Source of the DNA: Achromobacter spanius
Lineage (GTDB): Bacteria; Pseudomonadota; Gammaproteobacteria; Burkholderiales; Burkholderiaceae_B
Direction of reading: 5' to 3'
Assembly: GCF_003994415.1 (NCBI RefSeq)
Contig: NZ_CP034689.1
Span: 6,448,001-6,512,000 of the forward strand
Length of the DNA: 64,000 nucleotides
The position numbers and the translations under genes are program-made. Below the pieces are notes generated by a model, which did not search any database, was not told where the DNA came from, and saw only the letters and a program-made list of their open reading frames with translations. This document shows positions 1 through 8,543 of the stretch, in pieces (the first letter of the stretch is position 1; each line of letters starts with the position of its first letter).

Positions 1-438
1 GTACGCGAATTCGTGCGCGCGCTGCGGCGCGGCGAATCCGTGGGCATGCTGCCCGACCAGGCGCCCAGCGTAGGCGATGGCGTGTGGGTTCCGTTCTTTG
101 GCCGGCTGGCCTACACCATGACGCTGCCCGGCAAGCTGGCCACGCAAACCAACGTCCCCATCATCCTGACCGCGGGCGAACGCCTGCCGCGCGGCAAAGG
201 CTGGCGCATCCACTACGTGCGCGTGCCTGAACCGCTGCCGGCCGAGCCCGAAGCCCAGGCGGCGCTCATCAACGCCGCGATGGAAACGCTGATCCGCCGC
301 TGCCCCCAGCAGTACCTCTGGAGCTACAACCGCTACAAGACGCCGCGCGGGGCGCCCCCGGCCCCTGATGCCAACGCCGATTCCAACGTCGCCCCGGGTG
401 CCGACAACGATGACGACACCATTCGGCAGCCCCGCTGA
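1..438 (+). CDS. lpxL: Lipid A acyltransferase (LpxL/HtrB family), 3' part
   Basis: This is the C-terminal 145 codons of a lysophospholipid acyltransferase of the HtrB/LpxL family; the frame is open at the left edge, so the start and the HX4D active site lie outside the window. The visible part has the family's late motifs: a MLPDQAP stretch (the bound-water/acceptor loop), VPFFG, and the terminal RRCPQQYLWSYNRYK block. Members transfer a secondary acyl chain to lipid A at the cytoplasmic face of the inner membrane. A second, different family member starts 30 bp downstream, so the two probably form one unit and acylate different positions. The tail after the RYK block is a low-complexity Ala/Asp/Pro stretch of about 35 residues, which is longer than usual. 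Confidence 0.9.
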   Translation, partial: VREFVRALRRGESVGMLPDQAPSVGDGVWVPFFGRLAYTMTLPGKLATQTNVPIILTAGERLPRGKGWRIHYVRVPEPLPAEPEAQAALINAAMETLIRRCPQQYLWSYNRYKTPRGAPPAPDANADSNVAPGADNDDDTIRQPR

Positions 439-468
439 CCGTTCCCGCCCAGCCCTTTCCCCAAAACA

Positions 469-1359
469 ATGACAAATTCAAAGACGCGTACGCTGGTTAC
501 CCTGTTGAAGTGGTTCGGCCGCATCAAGCCATCAACCCGACTGCGCATCGGCGCCGTGCTGGGCTGGCTTGCGCCCCGGCTGGCAAGGTCCCGAGCGCAC
601 ATCGTGCGGCGCAATCTTGAATTGTGCTTTCCCGACCAGCCGGAATCCGTGCGCGAGCAATGGGTGGCGGACCACTTCCGGGCCTTGGCACAGTCCATCG
701 TGGACCGGGGCGTGCTCTGGTACGGCACCCCCGAGGCCGTCAAGGACATGGTCACGCAGACCGGCGCCGAACGCATCAACGAACTCACCGCCCAGGGCCG
801 CTCCGTGATTTTGCTGGCGCCCCACTTCATTGCGATGGACGCCGCCGGCTCCCGCCTGACCATGGAAGTGCCCAGCGCCGCTTGCATGTACACGCCGCAA
901 AGCGACCCCCACATCGACGCGGTCGTGGCCGCCGGCCGGGCCCGCTTCAACGAGGTGTTTCTGGTCAGCCGCAAGGACGGCGTGCGCGACCTGATCCGTC
1001 ACCTGCGCGCGCCGCGCCCGGTCTATTACCTGCCCGACATGGACTTCGGCCCCCAGGGGTCCGTGTTCGTGCCCTTTTTCGGCGTGCTGGCCGCCACGCT
1101 GCTGGCCACCGCCCAGCTTGCCCAGAAATGGAACGCGGCCGTACTGCCCATCGTGGGCTTCTGGAACCCCGAGACCGGCCGCTATCACATAGACGTCCTG
1201 CCTCCGCTTGAGGATTTCCCCGGCGCGGCGTCCCTGGAAGACGCCACCGCCCGCCTGAACCGCGAGCTGGAATCCTGGGTGCGCCGCTGCCCCAGCCAGT
1301 ACTACTGGGTCCACCGCCGCTTCAAGACCCGCCCGCCAGGCGAAGCCAAGCTCTATTGA
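469..1359 (+). CDS. lpxL: Lipid A biosynthesis acyltransferase (second LpxL/HtrB paralogue)
   Basis: A complete 296-residue member of the HtrB/LpxL acyltransferase family, near the usual length of about 300. The catalytic HX4D motif is H119 to D124 in the APHFIAMD segment, and the later LPDMDFGP, VPFFG and RRCPSQYYWVHRRFK blocks are all present. It lies 30 bp after another family member and 48 bp before dapF, an arrangement also known from Bordetella, where the pair adds secondary acyl chains to lipid A. Which position this enzyme acylates cannot be read from the sequence. The ATG at 469 is the first in frame and gives the expected N-terminal membrane-associated helix. Confidence 0.92.
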   Translation: MTNSKTRTLVTLLKWFGRIKPSTRLRIGAVLGWLAPRLARSRAHIVRRNLELCFPDQPESVREQWVADHFRALAQSIVDRGVLWYGTPEAVKDMVTQTGAERINELTAQGRSVILLAPHFIAMDAAGSRLTMEVPSAACMYTPQSDPHIDAVVAAGRARFNEVFLVSRKDGVRDLIRHLRAPRPVYYLPDMDFGPQGSVFVPFFGVLAATLLATAQLAQKWNAAVLPIVGFWNPETGRYHIDVLPPLEDFPGAASLEDATARLNRELESWVRRCPSQYYWVHRRFKTRPPGEAKLY

Positions 1360-1407
1360 GTCCGCTCTGGCTTCTCTCGCGCCCGAATAATGGGCGATAA
1401 TCCAGCG

Positions 1408-2301
1408 ATGAACTGGAACTTCACCAAAATGCATGGCGCGGGCAATGATTTCGTCGTGCTCGACGGGGTCCGCCAGACCATCGACATGACGCCCGAGCGC
1501 GCCCGCGCACTGGGCGACCGGCACTTCGGCATCGGCGCCGACCAGATCCTCCTGGTTGAACGCGCCACCCGCCCGGACGCTGATTTCCGCTACCGCATTT
1601 TCAATTCCGACGGCAGCGAAGTCGAACACTGCGGCAACGGCGCGCGCTGCTTCGTGCGCTTCGTGCACGAACAAGGCCTGTCCGACCGCAACCCGCTGCG
1701 CGCCGAAATCGCCACCGGCATCCTCGTGCTGGATGAAGGCGACGACGAACAAATCACGGTCGACATGGGTAGCACCCGTTTCGAGCCCGAAGCCCTGCCC
1801 TTTGACACCACCGGCCTGGCCTCGCAACGCGAAGGCGAAGACACGCTCTGGGAGCTGGACATCGACGCGCCCGCCGGCGTGCCCAGCAAGGTGCTGCTGT
1901 CCACCGTGGCCATCTCCAATCCGCATGCGGTGCAGGTGGTGGACAACGTCGACACCGCCCCCGTCGCCATCCAAGGCCCGCTGATCGAAACCCATCCGCG
2001 CTTTGCGCGCCGCGTCAACGCCGGCTTCCTGCAAGTGATGGATCGCCACAACGTCCGCCTGCGCGTCTTCGAACGCGGCGCGGGCGAAACGCTGGCTTGC
2101 GGCACGGGCGCCTGCGCCGCCGTCGCGGCCGGCATCCGCCGCGGCCTGCTGGAATCGCCCGTGCGTGTGCAAACCCGTGGCGGCGTGCTGACCGTTGCCT
2201 GGAATGGCGACCAACTGCGCATGACCGGCCCCGCCGAATCCGTGTTCACGGGGCAAGTCGACATCGACAAGCTCGTCTTCTCCATGGCGCTGAACCGCTG
2301 A
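1408..2301 (+). CDS. dapF: Diaminopimelate epimerase DapF
   Basis: Interconverts LL- and meso-diaminopimelate in the lysine and peptidoglycan pathway, in the cytoplasm. The protein begins MNWNFTKMHGAGNDFV, the canonical family N-terminus, so the ATG at 1408 is preferred to an in-frame ATG at 1390. The two catalytic cysteines are visible: C75 in EHCGNGARC and C231 in ACGTGAC. At 297 residues it is slightly longer than the E. coli enzyme (274), with extra residues in the middle. The next gene begins 4 bp after the stop and xerC follows, which is the dapF-yigA-xerC order also found in gammaproteobacteria. Confidence 0.97.
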   Translation: MNWNFTKMHGAGNDFVVLDGVRQTIDMTPERARALGDRHFGIGADQILLVERATRPDADFRYRIFNSDGSEVEHCGNGARCFVRFVHEQGLSDRNPLRAEIATGILVLDEGDDEQITVDMGSTRFEPEALPFDTTGLASQREGEDTLWELDIDAPAGVPSKVLLSTVAISNPHAVQVVDNVDTAPVAIQGPLIETHPRFARRVNAGFLQVMDRHNVRLRVFERGAGETLACGTGACAAVAAGIRRGLLESPVRVQTRGGVLTVAWNGDQLRMTGPAESVFTGQVDIDKLVFSMALNR

Positions 2302-2305
2302 CCCT

Positions 2306-2983
2306 ATGACTGATACCGCTTTCACCGCCCAAGACATCGCCGCCTTCCTGCAAGACCACCCCGGCTTCTTTGACGAGCACGCCGACGTGTTCGCCACCAT
2401 GCAGGTGCCGCACCCGCATGGCTCGCGCGCCATTTCGCTGGGCGAACGCCAAATCCTGACGCTGCGCGAACGCAACCGCGAACTGGAATGGCGCTTGAAC
2501 GAACTGGTGCGCAACGCCACCTCCAACGAGAGCATCGGCTCGCATCTGGCCAAGTGGTGCAGCCGCCTGCTGTCGGAAAATGACGCGCAGCGCGTGCCCG
2601 GCGAAATCGCGCTGGGCCTGGCCGAACAGTTTGAACTGAACCACGTGGCGCTGCGCTTGTGGAACCTGTCCGACCTGGCGCCCGCGGGCTACGGCGAACC
2701 CACCTCGCAAGACGTGCGCACGTTCACCGACAGCCTGAAGACGCCTTACTGCGGCACCGACACCGGGTTTGAAGCGGTGGGCTGGCTGGACAGCAAACCC
2801 AAGTCGCTGGCATTGGTGCCGCTGCGGCTTGAAGCCGATGGCCCTGCCGTGGGCTTGCTGGTGCTGGGATCCGACGACCCCGAACGTTTCACGCCTGAAA
2901 TGGGCACGACGTTCCTGGAATCCATCGGTCAACTGGCTTCGGCGGCCTTGCATCGCCTGAATCCCGCGTCGCCGAAGGTCTAG
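2306..2983 (+). CDS. DUF484 family protein (YigA-like, GAF-like fold)
   Basis: A 225-residue protein of the DUF484 family. The N-terminus has the family hallmark: a helical segment reading IAAFLQDHPGFFDEH, followed by a coiled-coil-like stretch (about residues 45-75, RQILTLRERNRELEWRLNELV). The C-terminal half is GAF-like. Its biochemical role is unknown. It sits between dapF and xerC, starting 4 bp after dapF and ending 22 bp before xerC, so it is translated as part of the same operon. No membrane segments or signal peptide are seen. Confidence 0.88.
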   Translation: MTDTAFTAQDIAAFLQDHPGFFDEHADVFATMQVPHPHGSRAISLGERQILTLRERNRELEWRLNELVRNATSNESIGSHLAKWCSRLLSENDAQRVPGEIALGLAEQFELNHVALRLWNLSDLAPAGYGEPTSQDVRTFTDSLKTPYCGTDTGFEAVGWLDSKPKSLALVPLRLEADGPAVGLLVLGSDDPERFTPEMGTTFLESIGQLASAALHRLNPASPKV

Positions 2984-3005
2984 CGCAAACCAGGGCGGGC
3001 GCACA

Positions 3006-4019
3006 ATGACCCAGACCACGCAAGATGCGCCCCCGCCCGCCCCTGTCCAGCCCGCGCCTGGCGCCGAGGCCTTGCCCGACCCGATGCGCGCCTGGTTGCG
3101 CCATCTGGAAACCAACCGCCGCTATTCGCCCCACACGCTGGACGCCTACCGTCGCGAACTGCATTTCCTGAATCAGCTTGCCGACCGTGCCCGGCTGCCG
3201 CTGGACAAGATCGCCAACGGCCATATCCGCCAGTTTGTGGCCCGCTTGCATGCCGAAGGGCGAGGCCCACGCAGCCTGGCCCGCACCTTGGCGGCCTGGC
3301 GCGGCTTCTACCAATGGTGGGCCCCCGCGATCGACCTTGCCGGCAACCCCGTGGCCGGCGTGCGCGCGCCCAAGGCCCCGCGCGGCCTGCCCAAGGCCTT
3401 GTCCGTGGAACAGACCCAAGCCCTGCTTGACCGGCCCACCGCCAAGGTCGCGAACGAACCCGCCGCGCTACGCGACCAGGCCATGTTCGAATTGCTGTAT
3501 TCCAGCGGGCTGCGCCTGTCGGAACTGGTGGGCTTGGACCTGCGCTACACGCGCACGGCCGATTACGAATCGCGCGGCTGGTTGAAGCTGGACGAAGCCG
3601 AGGTCGAAGTGCTGGGCAAGGGCGGCAAGCGCCGTTCCGTGCCGGTAGGCCAGGCCGCCGTTGCCGCCTTGCAGAAATGGATAGCCGCGCGCCCGCAATT
3701 GGCGCCGCCCGCCCCACGGCCGGAAGATGCGGCCGCGTTATTCCTGGGCGCGCGCGGCAAGCGCATCTCGCCCCGGATCGTGCAGTTGCAATTGGCGCAG
3801 GTTGCCCAAGCGGCGGGTTTGCCCACGCATGTGCATCCGCACGTGCTGCGCCACAGCTTCGCCAGCCATGTGTTGCAGTCGGCGCAGGACTTGCGCGCCG
3901 TTCAGGAAATGCTGGGCCACGCCAATATCTCGACTACCCAGGTCTATACCCGGCTGGATTTCCAGCATCTGGCCAAAGCCTATGACCAGGCGCATCCCCG
4001 CGCGGGGCGCAAGTCCTGA
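3006..4019 (+). CDS. xerC: Tyrosine recombinase XerC
   Basis: Site-specific tyrosine recombinase that, with XerD, resolves chromosome dimers at dif. The 337-residue protein has an N-terminal SAM-like core-binding domain (about residues 25-120, with the RRYSPHTLDAYRREL motif) and a catalytic domain. Visible active-site elements are the arginine in YSSGLRLSELVGL, the HVLRHSFASH box (HxxR), the GHANISTTQVYT box and the nucleophile Y314. A proline-rich leader of about 20 residues precedes the domain. It is the last gene of the dapF-DUF484-xerC operon and converges on the NicO-family gene, whose stop is 6 bp away. Confidence 0.96.
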   Translation: MTQTTQDAPPPAPVQPAPGAEALPDPMRAWLRHLETNRRYSPHTLDAYRRELHFLNQLADRARLPLDKIANGHIRQFVARLHAEGRGPRSLARTLAAWRGFYQWWAPAIDLAGNPVAGVRAPKAPRGLPKALSVEQTQALLDRPTAKVANEPAALRDQAMFELLYSSGLRLSELVGLDLRYTRTADYESRGWLKLDEAEVEVLGKGGKRRSVPVGQAAVAALQKWIAARPQLAPPAPRPEDAAALFLGARGKRISPRIVQLQLAQVAQAAGLPTHVHPHVLRHSFASHVLQSAQDLRAVQEMLGHANISTTQVYTRLDFQHLAKAYDQAHPRAGRKS

Positions 4020-4025
4020 AGCGGG

Positions 4026-5144
4026 CTAGCCGCCTCCGGCCACCATGCCGCCCAGCAGCATGACGCCCAGCAACAGCACCACCACCGCCGCAAGCGCTTC
4101 CACCCCGTAGCGCACGCGCGCCGCGCCCGTACTCGACAGGCGTTGGCCGATGCGCGTGGCCGCGCCGCCAGCAGCCACGGCCAGGCAAGCCAGCGCCGCC
4201 ACCGTCAATCCGGTGCCCAAGCCCATCGCCAATGCCGACGCCACGCCAGCCAGGAAGAAGCCCTGCGACAAAGCGAACACCAGCACGATCAGCGCGCCGC
4301 TGCACGGACGCAGCCCCACCGCCAGAATCGCCGACACGGCACGCCGCCAGTTCAACTGGCCGGCAACCTGGTCAGGCGCTGGCACATGCGCATGGCCGCA
4401 GCCGCAATCATCGTGGTGGTGATGATGATGGGGGCCGGGCTGATGCACATCGGCAGCGGCATGCGGCGCGGGCGCCGGCGCATGCACGGCGATGGCACGC
4501 AGCGCAGCCGCGCCCTTCAACGCTGACGCATGGGCCGCATTGGCCACGGCCGCCGCAACTGGCTCACGCCGACGCCGCAGCAATGGCCTGACCGCCTTGA
4601 TCCACACCAGCCACGCACCCAGCAGGGTCACCAAGCCATAGGACGCCAGTTCCAACCATCGCGTCGCCTGGTTCATCGTGGCGGCGGTCGCGTTGAACAC
4701 CAGCGCCAACACTGCCACCATCGCAATCGCCACCAACGCTTGAATCAGCGCGGACGCCAATGCAAGCAGCGCCCCATTGCGCGCCGTCTGCCGATTGGCC
4801 ACCACATAAGAAGAGATCACCGCCTTGCCATGCCCGGGGCCCAGCGCGTGAAACACGCCGTAGGCAAACGACAGTCCAATCAAGGTCCACGCCGCACCGC
4901 CATCGGCCTGCCAGGCGCGCACCGCACCCGTCAATTGGCGGTAGAAATGGCTTTGCCAGACGGCCACTTGCCCGAAGAAACTGGCCAGCCAGCCCGGTCC
5001 GCCCATACCCGTGCCGCTTTCCGGCACGCCAAACGGATGCGCGCCCTGGGCCATGGCCACGCCCATGCCGCCCAGCAGCGGCAACAGCAGCAACGCCGCC
5101 GCCATCCACACCCCAAAGCGCCAAGAAGACAGCGTTACGGGCAT
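4026..5144 (-). CDS. NicO-family nickel/cobalt-type metal transporter
   Basis: A multi-spanning inner-membrane metal transporter of the NicO/RcnA-HoxN-like family, 372 residues from the ATG at 5144. Family motifs are HALGPGHGKA in an early transmembrane helix and GLRPCSGALIVLVFAL in a later one. A cytoplasmic or periplasmic loop between them carries a His/Cys-rich segment with six consecutive His followed by DDCGCGHAH, a probable metal-binding site. It overlaps the upstream DUF1007 gene by 10 bp and is the last gene of the leftward zinc-type operon. The pairing of DUF1007 with NicO is common; the direction of transport and the metal (Ni, Co or Zn) are not determined by the sequence. The same frame is open upstream to 5285, but that part overlaps the DUF1007 gene and has no family resemblance. 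Confidence 0.85.
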   Translation of the reverse strand: MPVTLSSWRFGVWMAAALLLLPLLGGMGVAMAQGAHPFGVPESGTGMGGPGWLASFFGQVAVWQSHFYRQLTGAVRAWQADGGAAWTLIGLSFAYGVFHALGPGHGKAVISSYVVANRQTARNGALLALASALIQALVAIAMVAVLALVFNATAATMNQATRWLELASYGLVTLLGAWLVWIKAVRPLLRRRREPVAAAVANAAHASALKGAAALRAIAVHAPAPAPHAAADVHQPGPHHHHHHDDCGCGHAHVPAPDQVAGQLNWRRAVSAILAVGLRPCSGALIVLVFALSQGFFLAGVASALAMGLGTGLTVAALACLAVAAGGAATRIGQRLSSTGAARVRYGVEALAAVVVLLLGVMLLGGMVAGGG

Positions 5145-5818
5145 CGCACCTCGATGCGGTGCGTCAGCCCCTTGGTGATGGCGAAAAGTTCGTCCGGCAA
5201 TGCGTCCGGGTCGGCCGGGATCGCGGCCAGTTGCTGCATGGTCTTCCAATCCAATTCCTTGGGCTTGCGGTAGGCAGACGTACACGCCGCGGCGTTCGGG
5301 CCGCCCAGCGACACCGCGCCTTTCTCGTCAAAAGCGTACGCAACAAAATAAGTAGGGTCGTAAATATCCACCTGCGCGCCGTCGGCCCCCACCGGCAGGG
5401 GCGTGGCCAAGGGCAAGGTGAACGACAGCGTCAGGCGCGTGGTCTTGGGGTTCCAGTCGACCTTGGCATCGCGCGGCGCGGCGAACGCGGCGGTCTTGCC
5501 GCCCACGGTGACGCGGGTGAAGTAGTGCGAAATCGGTTCGCCCAGCGCCTTCATCCAGTCGTCCGCCATGCCCTTCAAGGTGGCGGCGGGCAAGGAACCG
5601 CCCTTGCCTTTCGGCAGGCCCTGCGTGGCATAGGCGCCAAACATTTCATCGAACAACCAGACCTGGCGAACCGCCGTGATGCGCTGCTGCGCGTCGACAT
5701 CGATGACCGCGCGGGCGTCGATCCACATGTGCGGGTGCGCGCTGGCGGACCCTGCCGCCAGCAGTGCCGTCGCGGCGGTCAGGGCTGCAAGGCCGCGGCG
5801 AGCTGACGTACGTTCCAT
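5135..5818 (-). CDS. DUF1007 family periplasmic protein
   Basis: A 227-residue secreted protein of the DUF1007 family. A signal peptide runs to about residue 27 (ALLAAGSASAHPH), so the mature protein starts with a His-Pro-His-Met sequence that could bind metal. DUF1007 proteins usually accompany NicO-type transporters and here the NicO gene follows with a 10-bp overlap. The start codon lies 40 bp inside the 3' end of the upstream substrate-binding gene, and no later ATG preserves the signal peptide, so the overlap is probably real and implies translational coupling. A role as periplasmic metal carrier for the NicO protein is inference. Confidence 0.85.
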   Translation of the reverse strand: MERTSARRGLAALTAATALLAAGSASAHPHMWIDARAVIDVDAQQRITAVRQVWLFDEMFGAYATQGLPKGKGGSLPAATLKGMADDWMKALGEPISHYFTRVTVGGKTAAFAAPRDAKVDWNPKTTRLTLSFTLPLATPLPVGADGAQVDIYDPTYFVAYAFDEKGAVSLGGPNAAACTSAYRKPKELDWKTMQQLAAIPADPDALPDELFAITKGLTHRIEVRCP

Positions 5819-6771
5819 TCAAACATTTCCAGATAGGTAGCGCCGGGCTGTCCGGGCTTGGACAGCGCATCGGAATAAAGCGTACCACCCACCTTGGCGC
5901 CGGTCTCGCGCGCAATCTGCTGGACCAGCTTGGGGCTGGAAATGTTCTCGACGAACACCGCCGGCACCTTGTCGCGCCTGACCTGTTCAATGATGCTGGC
6001 GATTTCACGGGCCGAAGGTTCGGCGTCCGTGGATACGCCCATCGCCGAAATGAACGACACGCCGTAGGCATCACCGAAATAGCCAAAGGCGTCGTGCGAC
6101 GTCACGACCTTGCGGCGCGCTTCCGGAATGGCGGCGAACGTCTTCCTGGCGGAAGCATCCACCGCTTCCAGGCGCGCGATATAGGCGCTTGCGCGCTGGC
6201 GATAGGCGTCGGCGTGCGCCGGGTCGGCGGCGGCCAGGCCCTCGGCCACATTGCGCGCATAGATCACGCCATTGGCCAGGCTCTGCCAGGCGTGGGGATC
6301 CGAATCGCCATGATGGTGATGACCTTCCTTGTGGCCGTGGTCATGATCGTGGTCGTGGTCGTGGTCGTGATCGTGCTCATCGTGCTTGCCATCGCCACCC
6401 GCTTGCGCGAACTTGCGCGGCGTCACGCCCTTGCTGGCCACCACCGTCTGGCCGGCAAAGCCGGACGCCTTCGTCAGCTTGGGCAACCAGGTCTCGAAGT
6501 CCAGGCCGTTCACGAACAGCACTTTCGCGGCGGACAGTTTCTTGGCGTCCCCCGGCGTGGGTTCATATTCGTGGGCGTCGCCGTCCGGCCCGACCAACGT
6601 CGTCAGGCTGACATCGTCGCCGCCCACTTCCCGCACGATGTCGCCCAGGATGGAGAAGCTGGCCACGGCCTTCAGCGGTTCGGCGGCATGCGACGCCCCG
6701 AACACGGCCGACAGGCACAGCCCGGTCATTGCCAACAAGGCGCGGCGACGCAGCGGCAGAATGGAACGCAT
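5779..6771 (-). CDS. znuA: Zinc ABC transporter substrate-binding protein (ZnuA-like)
   Basis: Periplasmic binding protein of the cluster 9 (ZnuA/TroA) family, 330 residues, with a signal peptide ending near ASHAA (residue 30). Metal ligands expected for the family are present: H67 in DAHEYEPTP, H160 in SDPHAWQ and the histidine in VVTSHDAFGYF. A His/Asp-rich loop at about residues 130-154, made of HD repeats and ending in four His, is the feature that separates zinc from manganese binders. It follows the permease gene by 19 bp and overlaps the DUF1007 gene by 40 bp. Regulation by the Zur-type repressor encoded divergently at 8793 is likely. Confidence 0.93.
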   Translation of the reverse strand: MRSILPLRRRALLAMTGLCLSAVFGASHAAEPLKAVASFSILGDIVREVGGDDVSLTTLVGPDGDAHEYEPTPGDAKKLSAAKVLFVNGLDFETWLPKLTKASGFAGQTVVASKGVTPRKFAQAGGDGKHDEHDHDHDHDHDHDHGHKEGHHHHGDSDPHAWQSLANGVIYARNVAEGLAAADPAHADAYRQRASAYIARLEAVDASARKTFAAIPEARRKVVTSHDAFGYFGDAYGVSFISAMGVSTDAEPSAREIASIIEQVRRDKVPAVFVENISSPKLVQQIARETGAKVGGTLYSDALSKPGQPGATYLEMFEWNVRQLAAALQP

Positions 6772-6790
6772 AACGAATCTCCTTATGAAG

Positions 6791-7657
6791 TCAGGCTTGG
6801 CGCATGCGGCGCGGCGCCCGCAGCAACCCGCCTTGCGGGCCGCCGACGATGGAAAACAGGTAACAGGCGCCCGCCGCCAGAATGATCGAGGGCGACGCGG
6901 GTACGTTGAAGTGGTAGGACACCAGCAGGCCGCTCGCCGAAGCCAGCACGCCGAAGCCAGCCGCCAGCGGAATCTGCCTGGCGGCGGAGCGCACCCAGAA
7001 GCGCGCGGCGGCGGCGGGCAGCATCATGATCCCGACGACCATCAAGGTGCCCAGCACCTGGAAGCCCGCCACCAGGTTGACCACCACCAGCACCAGAAAC
7101 CCCATGTGAACCCAGCCCCCGCCGCCGCCGCTGGCCCGCAGGAAACCCGGGTCCAGGCATTCGGCGACCAGCAAGCGGTAAATGGCGGCCAGCACCAACA
7201 AGGTCACGCTGGCCGTGATGGTCACCAGCAGTAGCGCCGCGTCATCCAGACCCAGCACCGTGCCGAACAGCACATGCAGCAGATCCATGTTCGAACCGCG
7301 CAAGGACACGAGCAGCACGCCCAGCCCCAGCGATATCAAATAGAAAGCGGCGAAGCTGGCGTCTTCACGCAGCGGCGTCAGCCGCGCCACCACCCCAGCC
7401 AGCAAGGCGACCGCCAAGCCGGTGGCGATACCACCCAGCATCATGGCGCCCAGCGACAGCCCGGACAGCAGGAACCCCGCCGCCACCCCGGGCAAGATCG
7501 CGTGCGACATCGCGTCGCCCATCAAGCTCATGCGCCGCAGCACCAGAAACACGCCCAACGGCGACGCGCCCAGCGACAAGGCGCAAGCTCCGGCCAGCGC
7601 GCGACGCATGAAGCCGTAGTCCAGGAAGGGCGAAACGAACCATTGCGCCAGCGTCAT
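6791..7657 (-). CDS. znuB: Zinc ABC transporter permease (ZnuB-like)
   Basis: Inner-membrane permease of the ABC-3 (ZnuB/TroC) family, 288 residues from the ATG at 7657. The sequence is almost entirely hydrophobic, with the family motif FGTVLGLDD and the C-terminal FNVPASPSIIL region. The start is set by the ATGA overlap with the stop codon of the ATPase gene; the frame is open further upstream, inside the ATPase gene, without family resemblance. The substrate-binding gene follows 19 bp downstream. Confidence 0.92.
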   Translation of the reverse strand: MTLAQWFVSPFLDYGFMRRALAGACALSLGASPLGVFLVLRRMSLMGDAMSHAILPGVAAGFLLSGLSLGAMMLGGIATGLAVALLAGVVARLTPLREDASFAAFYLISLGLGVLLVSLRGSNMDLLHVLFGTVLGLDDAALLLVTITASVTLLVLAAIYRLLVAECLDPGFLRASGGGGGWVHMGFLVLVVVNLVAGFQVLGTLMVVGIMMLPAAAARFWVRSAARQIPLAAGFGVLASASGLLVSYHFNVPASPSIILAAGACYLFSIVGGPQGGLLRAPRRMRQA

Positions 7658-8376
7658 GCGTAGGCCCTCGCGTGCCATTGCCGCGCCACCTGCAGATGCG
7701 CGTCGCTCAAGGCGCTGGCGGTATCGCCCCACGCCACGACCGAGCCCGACAGCAGCAGGCATTCGGGAAAGTGGTCGCGCACCAGATCCAGGTCATGCAG
7801 CACAGCGATCACCGTGCGACCCTGACCGTGCAGCCCGCACAGCAACGCCATCAAATCATCAGCGGTATGGGTGTCGACCGCGGCAAAGGGCTCGTCCAGC
7901 AGCAGCACCGGCGCGTCTTGCACCAGCATCCGCGCAAACAAGGTCCGCTGCATCTGCCCGCCCGACAAGGTGTCCACACCCCGCCCGGCAGCGTCGGCCA
8001 GGCCCACGGTTTCCAGCGCATGCATGCAGCGTTCAAGTTCGTCGTTGCGAAAGCGGCGCCAGCCACCAATGCGGCGCCAGGCGCCCATGGCCACCAGGTC
8101 CAGCACCGTGACCGGAAACGAACGGTCCAGTTCGGCTGCCTGCGGCAGCCAGGCCAATTCGGAACGCCCCGCGCCGCTGATACGCACGCTGCCCGCCATG
8201 GGGCGCAGCACGCCCATGATGCCTTTGATCAAGGTCGACTTGCCCGCCCCATTCGGCCCAACCACTGCCGTCATGCCGCCGGCCGCAAAACGGCCCGACA
8301 CGGACTTCAGCGCAGGGTGGCCATGCCAGCCAAAGGACGCGTCGGCCAACTCGATGGTGACGGGCGCCTTGCTCAT
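7654..8376 (-). CDS. znuC: Zinc ABC transporter ATP-binding protein (ZnuC-like)
   Basis: ATPase subunit, 240 residues from the ATG at 8376. Walker A is GPNGAGKST, the signature is LSGGQMQR, Walker B is VLLLDEPFAAVD and the switch histidine is in AVLHDLD. The start overlaps the stop of a small upstream membrane-protein gene (shared TGA/ATGA) and the end overlaps the permease start by 4 bp, so three genes are translationally coupled. It should energise zinc import with the permease and binding protein that follow. Confidence 0.93.
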   Translation of the reverse strand: MSKAPVTIELADASFGWHGHPALKSVSGRFAAGGMTAVVGPNGAGKSTLIKGIMGVLRPMAGSVRISGAGRSELAWLPQAAELDRSFPVTVLDLVAMGAWRRIGGWRRFRNDELERCMHALETVGLADAAGRGVDTLSGGQMQRTLFARMLVQDAPVLLLDEPFAAVDTHTADDLMALLCGLHGQGRTVIAVLHDLDLVRDHFPECLLLSGSVVAWGDTASALSDAHLQVARQWHARAYA

Positions 8377-8543
8377 CGCGGCCACCAGTCCAGCGCCCAC
8401 CCCGTCAGCGCCCACAGCATGGCGGCCGCCACCAAGGCGACGGCCATGCGGCGCCAGGCGGAAACCAGAAAAGCAGAGCGGGGTATGGTGCCTTGCCGAA
8501 GCGCGGCGCCGGGCCGCGGGGGCAAAAGCGTGAAGTGAGACAT
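8373..8543 (-). CDS. Small single-helix membrane protein at the head of the zinc operon
   Basis: A 56-residue frame, too short for usual gene calls, that starts with ATG at 8543 and ends with a TGA overlapping the ATG of the ATPase gene. The N-terminal half is basic and proline-rich (MSHFTLLPPRPG). The C-terminal half is one strong transmembrane helix (MAVALVAAAMLWALTGWALD, residues 33-52) ending in WWPR, with arginines placed on the N-terminal side of the helix. It would be the first gene of the Zur-controlled transcript. The helix, positive-inside pattern and stop/start coupling argue for a real gene; I do not recognise a family and no function is proposed. Confidence 0.55.
   Translation of the reverse strand: MSHFTLLPPRPGAALRQGTIPRSAFLVSAWRRMAVALVAAAMLWALTGWALDWWPR

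Noticed and set aside
532..2553. A minus-strand open frame of about 670 codons antisense to lpxL and dapF
   Set aside because: It is a GC-driven shadow; the sense genes have complete catalytic motifs.
6320..6390. CAT/GTG-rich repeated sequence that looks like a tandem repeat
   Set aside because: It is the codon run of the His-rich loop in the zinc-binding protein, not an independent repeat.
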